NCBI GenBank assembly: GCA_016715945.1
Contig: JADJXJ010000001.1
Span: 2,294,001-2,358,000 of the forward strand
Reading direction: 5' to 3'
From: Bacteroidota bacterium
Lineage (GTDB): Bacteria; Bacteroidota; Bacteroidia; Bacteroidales; F082
Length of the DNA: 64,000 bases
The stretch's first letter is position 1. Each line of letters opens with the position of its first letter. A program made the position numbers and the translations under genes. The notes under the pieces were generated by a model. That model made no database searches. It saw only the letters and a list, made by a program, of their open reading frames with translations, and was not told where the DNA came from. Positions 26,176-37,186 of the stretch are shown one piece after another.

Positions 26176-29100
26176 GCCTTTCGTCAGTGAGTATCCGCCG
26201 GCCAGTGCTGGCCTCGGTGATGTCGATCCTGATTATCATCTTTGGCGTCATCGGTATGCTAAACCTGGGCGTCAGGGAATATCCCTCTGTGGATCCGCCT
26301 GTGATCACTGTTTCCACCAATTATGTGGGCGCCAATGCCGATGTGATTGAATCGCAGATCACCGAACCATTGGAAGAGTCGATCAACGGCATTGATGGCA
26401 TACGGACAATCAGCTCGGTGAGCCGCGATGGACGCAGCACCATTACGGTGGAGTTCGACCTTTCGGTGGACCTTGAGACTGCTGCCAACGATGTGCGCGA
26501 CCGGGTTTCGCGGGCATTGGGACAACTTCCCCCCGATGCTGACCCGCCAATTGTAGCCAAAGCCGATGCCGACGCCACTCCCATTGTGTTTTTGAACATC
26601 AAAAGCGAGCAACGCTCGTTGCTCGAGCTCACCGAAATTGCCGAGCGTACGTTCAAAGAAGCCTTGCAAACCATACCCGGGGTGAGCGCCATCAACATCT
26701 GGGGAGCGAAGCAATACAGCATGAGGCTCTGGCTCGATCCGTCACGGCTGGCAGCCTATGGCCTCAGCCCCATCGATGTGCGCAATGCCCTGGCACGCGA
26801 AAACCTGGAACTGCCCAGCGGTCGCATCGAAGGCACTGAAGTTGAGCTCACTGTGCGTACGCTTAGCCGCCTGGAAACCCCTGAACAATTCAACAACCTG
26901 ATCATCCGCGAATCGGAAGCCGGAATTGTGAGGTTGCGCGATGTGGGCCGTGCCGAACTCGGACCACTCAACGAACGCACCATCCTGCGGCGCGACGGCG
27001 TGCCCATGGTGGGCAATGTGATCATCCCCCAGCCCGGATCGAATCACATCAGCATAGCCGACGAGTTCTACAAGCGCCTCGAAACCATTAAAAAAGACCT
27101 GCCCGAGGACATTGAGCTTGGCATTGGATTCGACACCACCACCTACATCCGCGATGCCATCAACGAGGTGGAACAAACCATCTACCTGGCATTTGCGCTG
27201 GTAGTGCTGGTTATCTTTTTCTTTCTCCGCGACTGGCGCACCTCGCTCATTCCTGTGGTTGTCATTCCTATTTCGCTCATCGGGGCATTCTTTGTGATGT
27301 ATGTTGCCGGTTTTTCCATCAATGTGCTTACAATGCTCGGCCTGGTGCTTGCCATTGGTCTGGTGGTGGACGACGCCATTGTGGTAATCGAAAACATCTA
27401 TGCCAAGATTGAAAAAGGCATGCCCCCTGTGGAGGCTGCCACCCAGGGTGCAGCCGAGATTTTTTTCGCCGTCATCGCCACCACCGTGGCGCTGGCCACA
27501 GTTTTTTTGCCCGTCATTTTTCTCGAAGGCCTCACCGGAAGGCTGTTTCGCGAATTTGGGGTGGTACTGGCCGGATCGGTCATTATCAGTTCATTTGTAG
27601 CCCTCACCCTGACGCCCATGCTCTCTTCGCGTCTGCTCAGGCGAGAGGAAAAGCACAACTGGTTATACACCCGCACAGAACCATTCTTCAATAAAATCAA
27701 TACGCTTTATTCCAATAGTTTAGCTTCGTTCCTGCGGCGTCCGTGGCTGGCATTTGTCATCTTGCTGGTTTCGGGCTTGCTGATTTATTTCGCCGGACGG
27801 CAATTGCCCTCAGAGCTGGCGCCTATGGAAGACCGTTCGGGTATGATGGCATTTGCCACCGCGCCTGAGGGTGCCACTTTTGAGTTCATGGAAGCTTTTG
27901 TACAGGATTTGATTGAGGTGGTTCAGCGCGAGGTGCCGGAGCTCTATTCGCTGGTTACCATAACCTCGCCTGGTTTTGGGGCGGCAAGCTCCGTCAATTC
28001 GGCTTTTGCGCGCATCCGGCTGGTCGATCCGGATCAGCGCCAGCGATCGCAGCAGGAAATTGCCTCCCATCTGGGCAGGCAACTGTCGCAACTTACTCAG
28101 GTGCGCACTTTCATCACTCAGGAGCAGAGCATCTCCACCCAGCGTGGCGGATTGCCCGTGCAATACGTGATTCAGGCACGAAACATCGAGAAACTCCGCG
28201 AGGTGCTGCCTGCCTTTATGCAGGAAGTATCCCGCAGTCCGGTATTTCAGTTCTCGGACCTTAACCTGAAGTTCAACAAGCCTGAAATACAGATCAGTAT
28301 AAATCGCGAAAAAGCCCGCAGCATGGGTGTGTCGGCTCAGGATGTGGCCCAGACCCTCTCGACCGCGCTCAGTGGTCAGCGATACGGATTTTTCATCATG
28401 AACGGCAAGCAGTATCAGGTGGTTGGCCAACTCGACCGGCAGTACCGCATGCAGCCCTCCGATCTGGATCAGCTCTATGTGAAGAACAACGCTGGCGAGC
28501 TTGTTCAACTCTCGAACCTGGTGGAGATTGCCGAGCAGATCAATCCCCCTGCCCTGTACCGATACAACCGCTATGTTTCGGCCACCGTTTCGGCCAGTCC
28601 GGCTCAGGGACGCACCCTGGGTGAGGGCATAGCCGAGATGGACCGGATTGCGGGCATGTTGCTCGACGACACTTACAGCACAGCACTGGCCGGGGTGAGC
28701 AAAGATTTTGCGGAGAGCTCGTCGAGCCTGGTGTTTGCTTTCATGCTGGCGCTTGTGCTGATTTATCTGGTGCTGGCAGCCCAATTCGAGAGCTTTCGCG
28801 ATCCGCTCATCATCATGTTCACTGTGCCACTGGCCCTGGCCGGCGCTGTATTGAGCCTCTGGGTTTTCGGCAACACCCTGAACATATTCAGCCAGATAGG
28901 CATCATCATGCTCATCGGACTGGTCACCAAAAACGGTATCCTCATTGTGGAATTTGCCAACCAGCGCAAGGCTGCGGGCCTGAGCCGCCACGAAGCCATA
29001 CACGACGCCGCCGTGGCCCGGTTCCGCCCCATCCTGATGACCAGCCTTTCGACCATCCTTGGCGCCCTGCCCATTGCGCTGGCCATAGGCGCCGGCTCGG

Positions 29101-29270
29101 GCAGCAGGGTCTCAATGGGGATAGCCATCATCGGCGGGCTGACGCTGGCCACCGTGTTCACACTTTTCGTGATACCTTCCATGTACCTCTACATCTCCGA
29201 AAAAACCAAGGCCGTATCGAATGTGGCCGAACTTATGCAAACCCAAACCGAAGCAGAGGAGGCGCCATGA
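26172..29270 (+). CDS. RND efflux inner-membrane transporter (AcrB/HAE1 family)
   Basis: 1032 residues, full length, with the 12-helix RND layout and two large periplasmic loops. The proton-relay pair in TM4 is D400-D401 (LVVDDAIVVIENI). Other signatures: PSVDPPVITVSTNYVGANAD, GVSAINIWGAKQYSMRLWLD, and GLVTKNGILIVEFANQ in TM10. It exports hydrophobic compounds through the adaptor and TolC-like gene products. It overlaps both neighbours by 4 nt, so translation is coupled. No TetR- or AraC-type regulator lies beside the operon. Confidence 0.96.
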   Translation: MSLSSVSIRRPVLASVMSILIIIFGVIGMLNLGVREYPSVDPPVITVSTNYVGANADVIESQITEPLEESINGIDGIRTISSVSRDGRSTITVEFDLSVDLETAANDVRDRVSRALGQLPPDADPPIVAKADADATPIVFLNIKSEQRSLLELTEIAERTFKEALQTIPGVSAINIWGAKQYSMRLWLDPSRLAAYGLSPIDVRNALARENLELPSGRIEGTEVELTVRTLSRLETPEQFNNLIIRESEAGIVRLRDVGRAELGPLNERTILRRDGVPMVGNVIIPQPGSNHISIADEFYKRLETIKKDLPEDIELGIGFDTTTYIRDAINEVEQTIYLAFALVVLVIFFFLRDWRTSLIPVVVIPISLIGAFFVMYVAGFSINVLTMLGLVLAIGLVVDDAIVVIENIYAKIEKGMPPVEAATQGAAEIFFAVIATTVALATVFLPVIFLEGLTGRLFREFGVVLAGSVIISSFVALTLTPMLSSRLLRREEKHNWLYTRTEPFFNKINTLYSNSLASFLRRPWLAFVILLVSGLLIYFAGRQLPSELAPMEDRSGMMAFATAPEGATFEFMEAFVQDLIEVVQREVPELYSLVTITSPGFGAASSVNSAFARIRLVDPDQRQRSQQEIASHLGRQLSQLTQVRTFITQEQSISTQRGGLPVQYVIQARNIEKLREVLPAFMQEVSRSPVFQFSDLNLKFNKPEIQISINREKARSMGVSAQDVAQTLSTALSGQRYGFFIMNGKQYQVVGQLDRQYRMQPSDLDQLYVKNNAGELVQLSNLVEIAEQINPPALYRYNRYVSATVSASPAQGRTLGEGIAEMDRIAGMLLDDTYSTALAGVSKDFAESSSSLVFAFMLALVLIYLVLAAQFESFRDPLIIMFTVPLALAGAVLSLWVFGNTLNIFSQIGIIMLIGLVTKNGILIVEFANQRKAAGLSRHEAIHDAAVARFRPILMTSLSTILGALPIALAIGAGSGSRVSMGIAIIGGLTLATVFTLFVIPSMYLYISEKTKAVSNVAELMQTQTEAEEAP

Positions 29271-30571
29271 AAAGAATTCTGATTGTCGCACTGTTTGCGT
29301 TCGTTTGGTTCAACTGTGGTGCACAAGAGTTGTTGCGGCCTGAGGACGCCCTGCGCATCGGGCTGGAGCACAACTTTGGTATTCAGCTGGTACGCAACGA
29401 GCGCGTGATGGCCGAAAACAACGCCACGGCAGGCAATGCCGGCATGTTGCCACGTATCAGCCTGACCAGCAACCAAAACTTCAGTGTCAACGACAGCCGC
29501 CAGGAATTTCTGACCGGCCAGGTTAACGAACGCAACAACGCCAGGTCGCAGGTATTCAACTACGGCGCCCAGCTCAACTGGACCATCTTCGACGGATTCC
29601 GCATGTTCAGGCGACTCGACCAGCTCCGCCTGCTCGAAGACAAAGCCGAATTGCAGGAGCTTCTGGCCGTTGAGCAAACCATTCAATCAATCTACAATCA
29701 ATATTACAGCCTTGTTTTGCTGGAAAAAAAACGCAAGGTGCAGGAGCAAAGCCTTCGCCTGAGCAACGAGCGCGTGCGGCTTGCCACCACGCGTCTCGAA
29801 AGTGGCAGCGGGTCGAGGCTTGAGTTGCTGCAGGCTCAGGTGGACCGCAATGCCGACAGCAGTGCATTGTACGACCTCAACAACCAGCTGGTGAAAGCGC
29901 GTATGATGTTGAATCACACCCTTGGGCGCAATCCGCAAACCGGTTTTTCGGTGATCGACAGCATCCCGCACGGTGCCTTGCCTGCCAACGATATCCTGGT
30001 GCAGCGCCTGAGCCGTTATAACACCCTTTTGCAGCTTGCCTCACAGGATGAACAAATGGCCATGCTGAGCATCAGGGAGTTGCGCGCAAGATTTTATCCG
30101 GAAATTTCGGCCACCGCAGGCTATAACTACCTCAACCAGCAAAGCGAAGCCGGCTTCCTGCTCCGCAACAATACGTCAGGATTCACCTATGGGTTGTCGG
30201 CCAGTTGGAATGTTTTCAATGGCATGAACCTCCGTCGCGACATCAGCAACTATCACATCCTGGCCAAAAACAGTGAGCTGCGCAAAGCTTCGCTCGAGAA
30301 CGAACTGAATACCAACCTCTTGTCGATGATTCAGCAATACCAAAGCAAGCAAAGCCAGTTGGTGCTCGAGCAACAAAACTCCCTTGCGGCCAACGAAACA
30401 CTCCGTCTGGCCGAGCAACGTTACCGCATTGGCGACCTTTCGGGCATCGAATACCGCGAAGCCCAGCGCAATCAGCTGAATGCAGCCGTGAGGTTGCTCC
30501 AGACACAACAGGAAGCGCTCCTGCTCGAAACGGCAATCAGGCAAATGACCGGATTGCTGAATGCCGAATAA
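29267..30571 (+). CDS. TolC-family outer-membrane efflux channel
   Basis: 434 residues. Signal peptide about 1-19 (VALFAFVWFNCGAQE), then two TolC repeats with long amphipathic helices, each with the usual LRLAEQRY / LRLSNERVRLA turn and an ALRIGLEHN opening. It forms the outer-membrane exit duct of the RND pump encoded upstream. The ATGA overlap with the pump gene makes it the last gene of the operon. Confidence 0.93.
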   Translation: MKRILIVALFAFVWFNCGAQELLRPEDALRIGLEHNFGIQLVRNERVMAENNATAGNAGMLPRISLTSNQNFSVNDSRQEFLTGQVNERNNARSQVFNYGAQLNWTIFDGFRMFRRLDQLRLLEDKAELQELLAVEQTIQSIYNQYYSLVLLEKKRKVQEQSLRLSNERVRLATTRLESGSGSRLELLQAQVDRNADSSALYDLNNQLVKARMMLNHTLGRNPQTGFSVIDSIPHGALPANDILVQRLSRYNTLLQLASQDEQMAMLSIRELRARFYPEISATAGYNYLNQQSEAGFLLRNNTSGFTYGLSASWNVFNGMNLRRDISNYHILAKNSELRKASLENELNTNLLSMIQQYQSKQSQLVLEQQNSLAANETLRLAEQRYRIGDLSGIEYREAQRNQLNAAVRLLQTQQEALLLETAIRQMTGLLNAE

Positions 30572-30610
30572 CTAACCGGAATGACGGTTGTTGCCAGGCA
30601 AAAATTTCAT

Positions 30611-30641
30611 TTGCTGCAGCTTGATTTTTTTCATAAATTTA
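30611..30641 (+). promoter_or_regulatory. Possible promoter of the sensor-kinase operon
   Basis: TTG, 20 nt, then TAAATTTA, which differs from TAnnTTTG only in the last base. The spacing equals that of the queA promoter. It leaves a leader of about 90 nt before the first kinase gene. Confidence 0.4.
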
Positions 30642-30737
30642 CGCTTGCAATTGATCTGTTTACTGCAGGTTTCTCAGGCAAGAAAAGCAGGCAAAACGAG
30701 CTGATCAAGCCTCCGGACCGACCAAAAATTTTCAAAC

Positions 30738-33700
30738 ATGCCAGGCGAGTTATCATTATTACGCATATTACTTGAGCATTTTGAGAAAATTCTTTTTGTG
30801 CTTGAGGACGGACGCATTACTTATGCCAACAAGCTTGCCCGCGCCCTCCTTGGCATGGACAATGCGATTGGGGAAGTTGACTTCAGCTCCTTTGTGATTA
30901 ACGATGAAAAGCTCGGAATTTGCAACTGCAACGAAGGCATCCAGGATCATGGGGAACTTCACCTGATGATGTTGCGGTTGGCCGATAAAACGGTCAGGCA
31001 CTTCAGGTTGCTCAAAAAGCAGATTGAACACCAGGGTAAGTTGCTTGATTTTTACCAGGAATGCGATGTAGAAAATTGTGAGCTCAGGCTCGATTATGAG
31101 CGAGAGCGCAACGATGCGCTGCTCAACATGATTCCGGACCTGATGTTTTTGCTCGATGAGCAGCACCGCATCATCGAGTTTCATACGCTCGATTACAGCA
31201 GCTTGTACGACACCAGCCTCTCCTTTTTGGGCAAACCTTACACCGAAAGCATGCCCCCGCACACCCACGGGATCATCAGCAAGGCGCTGGAAGAAGCCCG
31301 CGAAAAAGGGGTTTCGGCTGGCGCACAATACTGGCTTGAGCAAAACGGTGAGGAGCGATGGTGGGAAATTTCCGTGCATTGCACAAACATTGGCGAAACC
31401 CTTCGCTATGTGGCAATGGCACGCGACATCACAAAAATCCGCCAAAGCTCCATGGCGCTGGCCGAAAGCGAAGCCCTTTTCCGCTCTGTGGCTGAGCAGG
31501 GTCGCGACGGATTGGTGGTTGCTGATAAAACCGGCAAGGTGGTGTACTGGAACCGCAGCATGGAAACCATCACCGGATTTGAGCGAAATGAAGTCGTTGG
31601 AAAACCCCTGGCCGAGATATTGTTCAGGCTGAGCAAAGAAGAACAGCAGAAGGTACCCGATGCCTACGAACAGCTCGAGGCGCGCATCGGCCGGATACTC
31701 CGCAAAGAAGAATTGCATTGGTTTGGCCAGCCAGCCGAGCAGGAAATCATGCGGCCCGACAACAACATCCGCCTGGTTTCGACCCTGATGTTTCCCATCG
31801 AGTTTGACAACCAGTACCTCATCGGCGCGTGGTTTTCCGACATCACCGAGCAACGCATGTCGGAACTCGCGCTTGTGGAAAGCGAGGCCTACATCAGGAC
31901 ATTGTTCTACGATTCCCCCGTGCCGGTATTGGTGGTGGAGTTGCCCGGGCTCACCATTTACGACCTCAACAAAGCAGCCATTGAAGCCTTTGGCGCAACA
32001 GACCGGGAAGCGCTTGAAGGCAAAGTGGTCAGTGATCTGCTGCCCAAGGATGAGAATTTGAGAAAAGAACAGGAAACAAAACTGCAGAAACTCATCGAAA
32101 ACCAGTCCACCTCGGTCGAATGTCACTTCAGGCGCCTGGGAGGTGAGGTGTGGGATGCCCGCATTTATGCATTCAATATCTCACTTGTGGGCCGCGACCT
32201 CTTGCAACTGACCATCATCGACACCACTGCCCAGAACAAAGCCATGCAGGCGCTCTTCGAAAGCGAATCGCGCTACCGCGCTGTGGCCGAAAACGCCAAT
32301 GCGGGCATCGGAATTTTCGATCTGGAGGAGCGGGTGGTATTTGCCAACGATACACTCGCGCAGATGTTCGGATACGAACGCGAAGAGTTCATCGGTAAGT
32401 CGATGGCGGAGTTTGTTTCGGACGAAACTTTCGAGCTATTTAGAAAAAAGACCTCCGAGCGCGAACGCGACAATATCGACCGCTACGAAGCCTGCATACA
32501 CCACCGCGATGGCAGCATGCGCTATCTGTCAATATCGGCTTCGCCACTCTTTTCGGCCGACAGACAGCTCACCGGCACCCTGGGTGTACTCACCGACATC
32601 ACCCATCAGAAACAAACCGAACAAAAACTTGTCGAAACCTCCGAACGCCTGCAAGCCATCCTGGCCTCCATGCCCGACATGATTTTCATCCACGACCGCA
32701 ACGGAAAATACCTCGACCTTTTCATCAACAAAAAACTCTATCCCAACACAAAATATCACCCAAAAATCGGTCAGGAACTCAGCGAGGTATTCGAACCCGA
32801 CACAGCAAAGAACATTTTGCTGGCCATCCGACAATGCCTCCAGAAGCAGGAAACAGTCGAAATTCAGTTCGAGTATATGGTTAACAACAACCTGCGGCAC
32901 CTTCAGGCCCGTCTGTCTCCCATGGGCGAGGATTGGGTTGTTTCGGTGGTGCGCGATACCACCCTGCTTTACAACCTCGAAAAAGAAATCATCCACAACA
33001 ACGAACTGCTCAGGGTGCTCACCCAGCTGGCCACACGTTTCATCAACCTGCCGGTGACAGAAATAGAATCGGAAATCAACAGGGCACTGGCCGAAATCGG
33101 GCAATTTGCCCAGGTGGACAGGGTGTATATCTTCGATTACGACTGGCAAGCCGATACCATGACCAACACCTATGAATGGTGTTCCGAAGGTACCACGCCC
33201 GAAATTGATAACCTCAAAGACCTTCCAAACAGTTTGCTGCCCGACTGGGTTGATTCGCACAAAAGCGGCCAGATGACCTATGTGCCGCGTGTCGACGACC
33301 TCGATCCGGAAGACAACCTGCGCAAGATACTTGAACCCCAGGGCATCAAATCGCTCATTACCATTCCGCTGATGGATGGGGAAAACTGTATGGGCTATGT
33401 GGGCTTCGACGCGGTGAAATCGGAGAGACACTTTACTGACTCCGAACTTTCGGTACTGCGCATCTTTGCCGAACTGCTCACCAACCTCAACATCCGGCAA
33501 AAAACAGAAAACACCCTGCACCAAAACAAACTCATGTTGCAAAAGCAAAACGAACAACTGCTTTTGCTCAACGAAAAACTCAAGCAGCAAAACGAAGAAA
33601 TTCTGCAGAAAAACCGCGAACTCGACATCGAGCGCGAACGTGCCCTGGCCAGCGACAGGCTCAAAACTGCTTTCCTGAACAATGTGTCGCACGAGGTGCG

Positions 33701-34757
33701 CACCCCGCTGAACGGCATCGTGGGCTTTGCTCAATTTCTGACCGATGACAGCCTGAGCTCCGAGGAAAAACAGGAGTTTGTGAATGCACTCAACTCCAGC
33801 GTTTCCAGGCTCACCGATACCATCAACGACATCATGGACGCCTCCCTGATAATGTCGGGCAATGTAGTGGTGCACCACGAACATTTCGTGCTGGGCGATG
33901 TGCTTCAGGAAGTGTACCGCAAATACCAGTATGATGCCCGTACCAAAGGCCTGAAATTCATCATCAAGCCCGAACCAGGCAATGTGGCGGTGATCAGCGA
34001 CCAGAACATGGTTAAGCGAATGTTGGATGAAGTGGTCGGCAATGCCATCAAATACACGCGCAAAGGCCAGGTTGTTTTCGGAGCCACACTGGGCGGGGGC
34101 AAAATCGTGCTCGAGGTTACCGACACCGGCAAAGGGATATCAGAGGAAGCATTGCCACGCATCTGGGAACCATTCATGCAGGAGGATGTCTCGACTACCC
34201 GTTCGTTCGAAGGCAGCGGTCTGGGCCTGACCATCGTAAAGGGATTTATCGACCTCCTGGGCGGCACAGTGGAAGTGGAATCAAAACCCGGAATGGGAAC
34301 CACATTCCGCCTTATTGTCCCCGACCTGAATCCGGACAATGCAAACCTCTCAGCCCGGGCAAGCAAGCCCGAAACCAGCCTGGCCAAACCCAACATCCTG
34401 ATTGCCGAAGATGAAGCCTTGAATGTGCTCTATCTGAAACGCGTGTTCCGGAACAAAGATTTCGTACTTCACTTTGCCGGCAACGGACAGGAAGCCCTCG
34501 AACTGGTGCAGCAACATCCGGACATCAACCTGGTTTTCATGGACATCAAAATGCCGGTGATGGATGGCCTCGAAGCTACCCGGCGCATCAAAGCCCTGAG
34601 GCCAGACCTGCCGATTGTAGCCGTGACGGCCTATGCCGCCAGCGAAGACCGGCATGCCTGCTTCGAAGCCGGTTGCGACGAATATATCTCCAAACCCTTT
34701 ACCCCCGAAGAACTCGATGTGATGATCAGGCGTTACACCTCGGGCTCATTGTTGTAA
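30738..34757 (+). CDS. Hybrid sensor histidine kinase with multiple PAS and one GAF domain
   Basis: 1339 residues, no transmembrane segment, so a cytosolic sensor. Order: a short N-terminal PAS-like region (about 10-105); PAS domains at about 130-235, 245-375, 380-500, 508-625 and 635-745; GAF about 765-915; a Gln/Lys-rich coiled coil about 920-965; HisKA with phospho-acceptor H985 (VSHEVRTPLNGI); HATPase about 1040-1190 (GSGLGLTIVKGF); and a receiver about 1210-1335 with D1269 (VFMDIKMPVMDG) and the Lys of SKPFTPEE. The GAF has the block NTYEWCSEGTTPEIDNL, shared with the next kinase. First gene of a three-kinase operon; no DNA-binding output domain. Confidence 0.9.
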   Translation: MPGELSLLRILLEHFEKILFVLEDGRITYANKLARALLGMDNAIGEVDFSSFVINDEKLGICNCNEGIQDHGELHLMMLRLADKTVRHFRLLKKQIEHQGKLLDFYQECDVENCELRLDYERERNDALLNMIPDLMFLLDEQHRIIEFHTLDYSSLYDTSLSFLGKPYTESMPPHTHGIISKALEEAREKGVSAGAQYWLEQNGEERWWEISVHCTNIGETLRYVAMARDITKIRQSSMALAESEALFRSVAEQGRDGLVVADKTGKVVYWNRSMETITGFERNEVVGKPLAEILFRLSKEEQQKVPDAYEQLEARIGRILRKEELHWFGQPAEQEIMRPDNNIRLVSTLMFPIEFDNQYLIGAWFSDITEQRMSELALVESEAYIRTLFYDSPVPVLVVELPGLTIYDLNKAAIEAFGATDREALEGKVVSDLLPKDENLRKEQETKLQKLIENQSTSVECHFRRLGGEVWDARIYAFNISLVGRDLLQLTIIDTTAQNKAMQALFESESRYRAVAENANAGIGIFDLEERVVFANDTLAQMFGYEREEFIGKSMAEFVSDETFELFRKKTSERERDNIDRYEACIHHRDGSMRYLSISASPLFSADRQLTGTLGVLTDITHQKQTEQKLVETSERLQAILASMPDMIFIHDRNGKYLDLFINKKLYPNTKYHPKIGQELSEVFEPDTAKNILLAIRQCLQKQETVEIQFEYMVNNNLRHLQARLSPMGEDWVVSVVRDTTLLYNLEKEIIHNNELLRVLTQLATRFINLPVTEIESEINRALAEIGQFAQVDRVYIFDYDWQADTMTNTYEWCSEGTTPEIDNLKDLPNSLLPDWVDSHKSGQMTYVPRVDDLDPEDNLRKILEPQGIKSLITIPLMDGENCMGYVGFDAVKSERHFTDSELSVLRIFAELLTNLNIRQKTENTLHQNKLMLQKQNEQLLLLNEKLKQQNEEILQKNRELDIERERALASDRLKTAFLNNVSHEVRTPLNGIVGFAQFLTDDSLSSEEKQEFVNALNSSVSRLTDTINDIMDASLIMSGNVVVHHEHFVLGDVLQEVYRKYQYDARTKGLKFIIKPEPGNVAVISDQNMVKRMLDEVVGNAIKYTRKGQVVFGATLGGGKIVLEVTDTGKGISEEALPRIWEPFMQEDVSTTRSFEGSGLGLTIVKGFIDLLGGTVEVESKPGMGTTFRLIVPDLNPDNANLSARASKPETSLAKPNILIAEDEALNVLYLKRVFRNKDFVLHFAGNGQEALELVQQHPDINLVFMDIKMPVMDGLEATRRIKALRPDLPIVAVTAYAASEDRHACFEAGCDEYISKPFTPEELDVMIRRYTSGSLL

Positions 34758-34773
34758 TCAAAAGAATCTCAAT

Positions 34774-37182
34774 ATGAAGTTTCAGCTGAACCCCATCGAA
34801 TCGGACATCCTGCGCAGCCTGCCGGCAACCATCTTTGCCTACAGCTATTCATCATCCGATGGTGTAGCAACATTCTCCAGCCTCAACGAAGGCCTTGTCC
34901 CCCTGCTTGCACCAGGCCAGACCAATGAAGCTGCAAATCAGGTCTTTGCCTTTCTGAACCCAGAACAAACCAACAAATTGAAACAATCCCTGGCCACTGC
35001 CGGTGCAGGCGAACAATGGAGTTGCAACTTCCTGATTGATGTTTCGGGCCGAAAGCAGTGGATTGCGATTTCGGGCAAACACCTAAGCGCACATGAAGGG
35101 CAGATTGAAGGTTCCGGCTTTGCCACCCTGGCAGGCGACCAAATACTCGAGTTGGAAAAAAGCCGCGAAAAACTTGCTTCGCTCAACCAGCTCCACGACC
35201 TGATCATCAACTTTTCGACCTTGCTGGTGCAAGCCCGCCTCGAAGAAGTTGATCAGGCTGTAAATATCACCTTGAGCCGCCTGGGCGAATACGCCGAAGT
35301 CGATCGGGTGTACATCTTTGAATATGACCCCGTTGCAGATGTGGTCAACAACACCTACGAATGGTGCAGCCCCGGCACCAGCCCCGAAATTGACAACCTC
35401 CAGGGCGTCCCCTTTGAAGCCGTACCACGCTGGAAAGAAAAGTTCTCCCGCAACGAGTATGTGTATATCCCCCTGGTGAGCGAAATTGCGCCTGAATACC
35501 ATGTGGAAAAAGAAATCCTTGAACCACAGGGAATTATCTCCCTGTTGGCGCTCCCTCTGTATTATGGTGAGCGGCTTTACGGTTTCATAGGTTTCGACTC
35601 GGTGAAGCGGCAAAGGGAATGGTCGGTCGAGCACATCAACCTCCTCCGTCTGGCAGGCGAAATTATTGCCGGAACCATCAACAGGGCACATTTCGAACGC
35701 AGCATCGTGGCAGCCCGAAAGGAAGCCGAAGAAGCCAACAAAGCCAAATCGGAATTTCTGGCCACCATGAGCCACGAGATCCGCACCCCAATGAATGCCA
35801 TCCTGGGTTTCAGCGAGATACTGAGCAACAGCATCAACAGCCCGAAAGAAAAACAATACATCGATGCCATCCTCACCAGCGGGCGCACCCTGCTGGCGCT
35901 GATCAATGACATTCTCGACCTGTCGAAAATCGAATCGGGACAGATGCACATCATCGAAGAACCCGTGGATCTGCTCCGGCTCACCGATGAAATTGTCCAG
36001 CTTTTCCAGCCCAAAGTGGCCGAGAAAAATATTTACCTCCATATCGAAAAACCGGCCGAATTCCCGAAAGCCCTGCTCACCGATGAAGTGCGCATCCGGC
36101 AGGTGCTGTTCAACATCATCGGCAATGCGGTTAAGTTTACCCTGGAGGGCGGGGTGATGATAAGCCTGAATGCTACACGGACAAACGAGGGCAGCTTTTA
36201 TGATGTAGAAATCAAAGTGCGCGATACCGGCATCGGCATTCCACCCGAAAAACTGGAACATATCTTCCAGTCGTTCTACCAGGTGGAAAGCGATGTGACA
36301 CGCAAATTCGGAGGCACCGGCCTTGGGCTGGCCATTTCGCAAAAACTGATGCAACTGCTTGGAGGCAAAATCAGTGTGAAAAGCGAGCAAGGCCGGGGCA
36401 GCACATTTACGGTTGAATTGAAAGGCCTCGAAGAAACGGAATTTGCCGAACTGGCTGCAGACCAGCACGATTGGTCGGAAGAAAATGTGGAGTTCGATCA
36501 TGCCCTTGTGCTGCTGGTGGACGATGTGGACTACAACCGCGAGCTGGTGAAGAAATACCTCGAAAATTACCACATCGACCTGCTGCAGGCTGTCAATGGC
36601 AAACAGGGTGTCGAAATTTGCCATCAGTACAAGCCACAACTGGTGCTCATGGACCTTCGAATGCCCGAAATGAATGGTTACGAAGCCACCGAAGCCCTGA
36701 AAAAAGACCCGGCCACAGCCCACATCCCGGTGATTGCTTTCACGGCCTCGTCGATGAAACACGACGAAGACAAAATCAGAGAACTGTTCGACGGGTATGT
36801 GCGCAAGCCTGTCACCCGCAACGAGATTGTGCGGGTGCTGAAAAAATTCCTTCCGTACCGCACACTCAGCGAACCAGTAATGGCAAGCGATGTGGCATTG
36901 CCTGACCTCGAGGCTGGTCAGGTCGGCCTATTCCTGAAAGCATTCTACGAAGCGCTTCACCCATTGCTGGAGGAGCTGCGCACCTTTATTGAACCTGATG
37001 CTGCCGAACAATTTGTACGCGACCTTGCTTTTTATGCAAGGCAATACAACATAAGTCATATGGTGGAACGCTCGGAACAACTGAAACAGGCGCTCGAAAG
37101 CTTCGATTTCGGGCAGTTCGACAAACTGCTGGGTATCATTGCCGGCGAAATCGCCATGATGACTGAACAATCAAACCACTGA
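34774..37182 (+). CDS. GAF-domain hybrid sensor histidine kinase
   Basis: 802 residues, cytosolic. A PAS-like N-terminal region (about 1-115) is followed by GAF (about 130-290) with NTYEWCSPGTSPEIDNL, closely related to the GAF of the preceding kinase. HisKA has H334 (MSHEIRTPMNAILGF), HATPase is about 380-545 (GGTGLGLAISQKL), and the receiver about 570-690 has D627 (VLMDLRMPEMNGYEA) and VRKPVTRNE. The last 100 residues are helical and lack the HxxKG-type motif of an Hpt domain. It starts 16 nt after the previous gene and ends 4 nt before the next. Confidence 0.9.
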   Translation: MKFQLNPIESDILRSLPATIFAYSYSSSDGVATFSSLNEGLVPLLAPGQTNEAANQVFAFLNPEQTNKLKQSLATAGAGEQWSCNFLIDVSGRKQWIAISGKHLSAHEGQIEGSGFATLAGDQILELEKSREKLASLNQLHDLIINFSTLLVQARLEEVDQAVNITLSRLGEYAEVDRVYIFEYDPVADVVNNTYEWCSPGTSPEIDNLQGVPFEAVPRWKEKFSRNEYVYIPLVSEIAPEYHVEKEILEPQGIISLLALPLYYGERLYGFIGFDSVKRQREWSVEHINLLRLAGEIIAGTINRAHFERSIVAARKEAEEANKAKSEFLATMSHEIRTPMNAILGFSEILSNSINSPKEKQYIDAILTSGRTLLALINDILDLSKIESGQMHIIEEPVDLLRLTDEIVQLFQPKVAEKNIYLHIEKPAEFPKALLTDEVRIRQVLFNIIGNAVKFTLEGGVMISLNATRTNEGSFYDVEIKVRDTGIGIPPEKLEHIFQSFYQVESDVTRKFGGTGLGLAISQKLMQLLGGKISVKSEQGRGSTFTVELKGLEETEFAELAADQHDWSEENVEFDHALVLLVDDVDYNRELVKKYLENYHIDLLQAVNGKQGVEICHQYKPQLVLMDLRMPEMNGYEATEALKKDPATAHIPVIAFTASSMKHDEDKIRELFDGYVRKPVTRNEIVRVLKKFLPYRTLSEPVMASDVALPDLEAGQVGLFLKAFYEALHPLLEELRTFIEPDAAEQFVRDLAFYARQYNISHMVERSEQLKQALESFDFGQFDKLLGIIAGEIAMMTEQSNH

Positions 37183-37186
37183 CCGG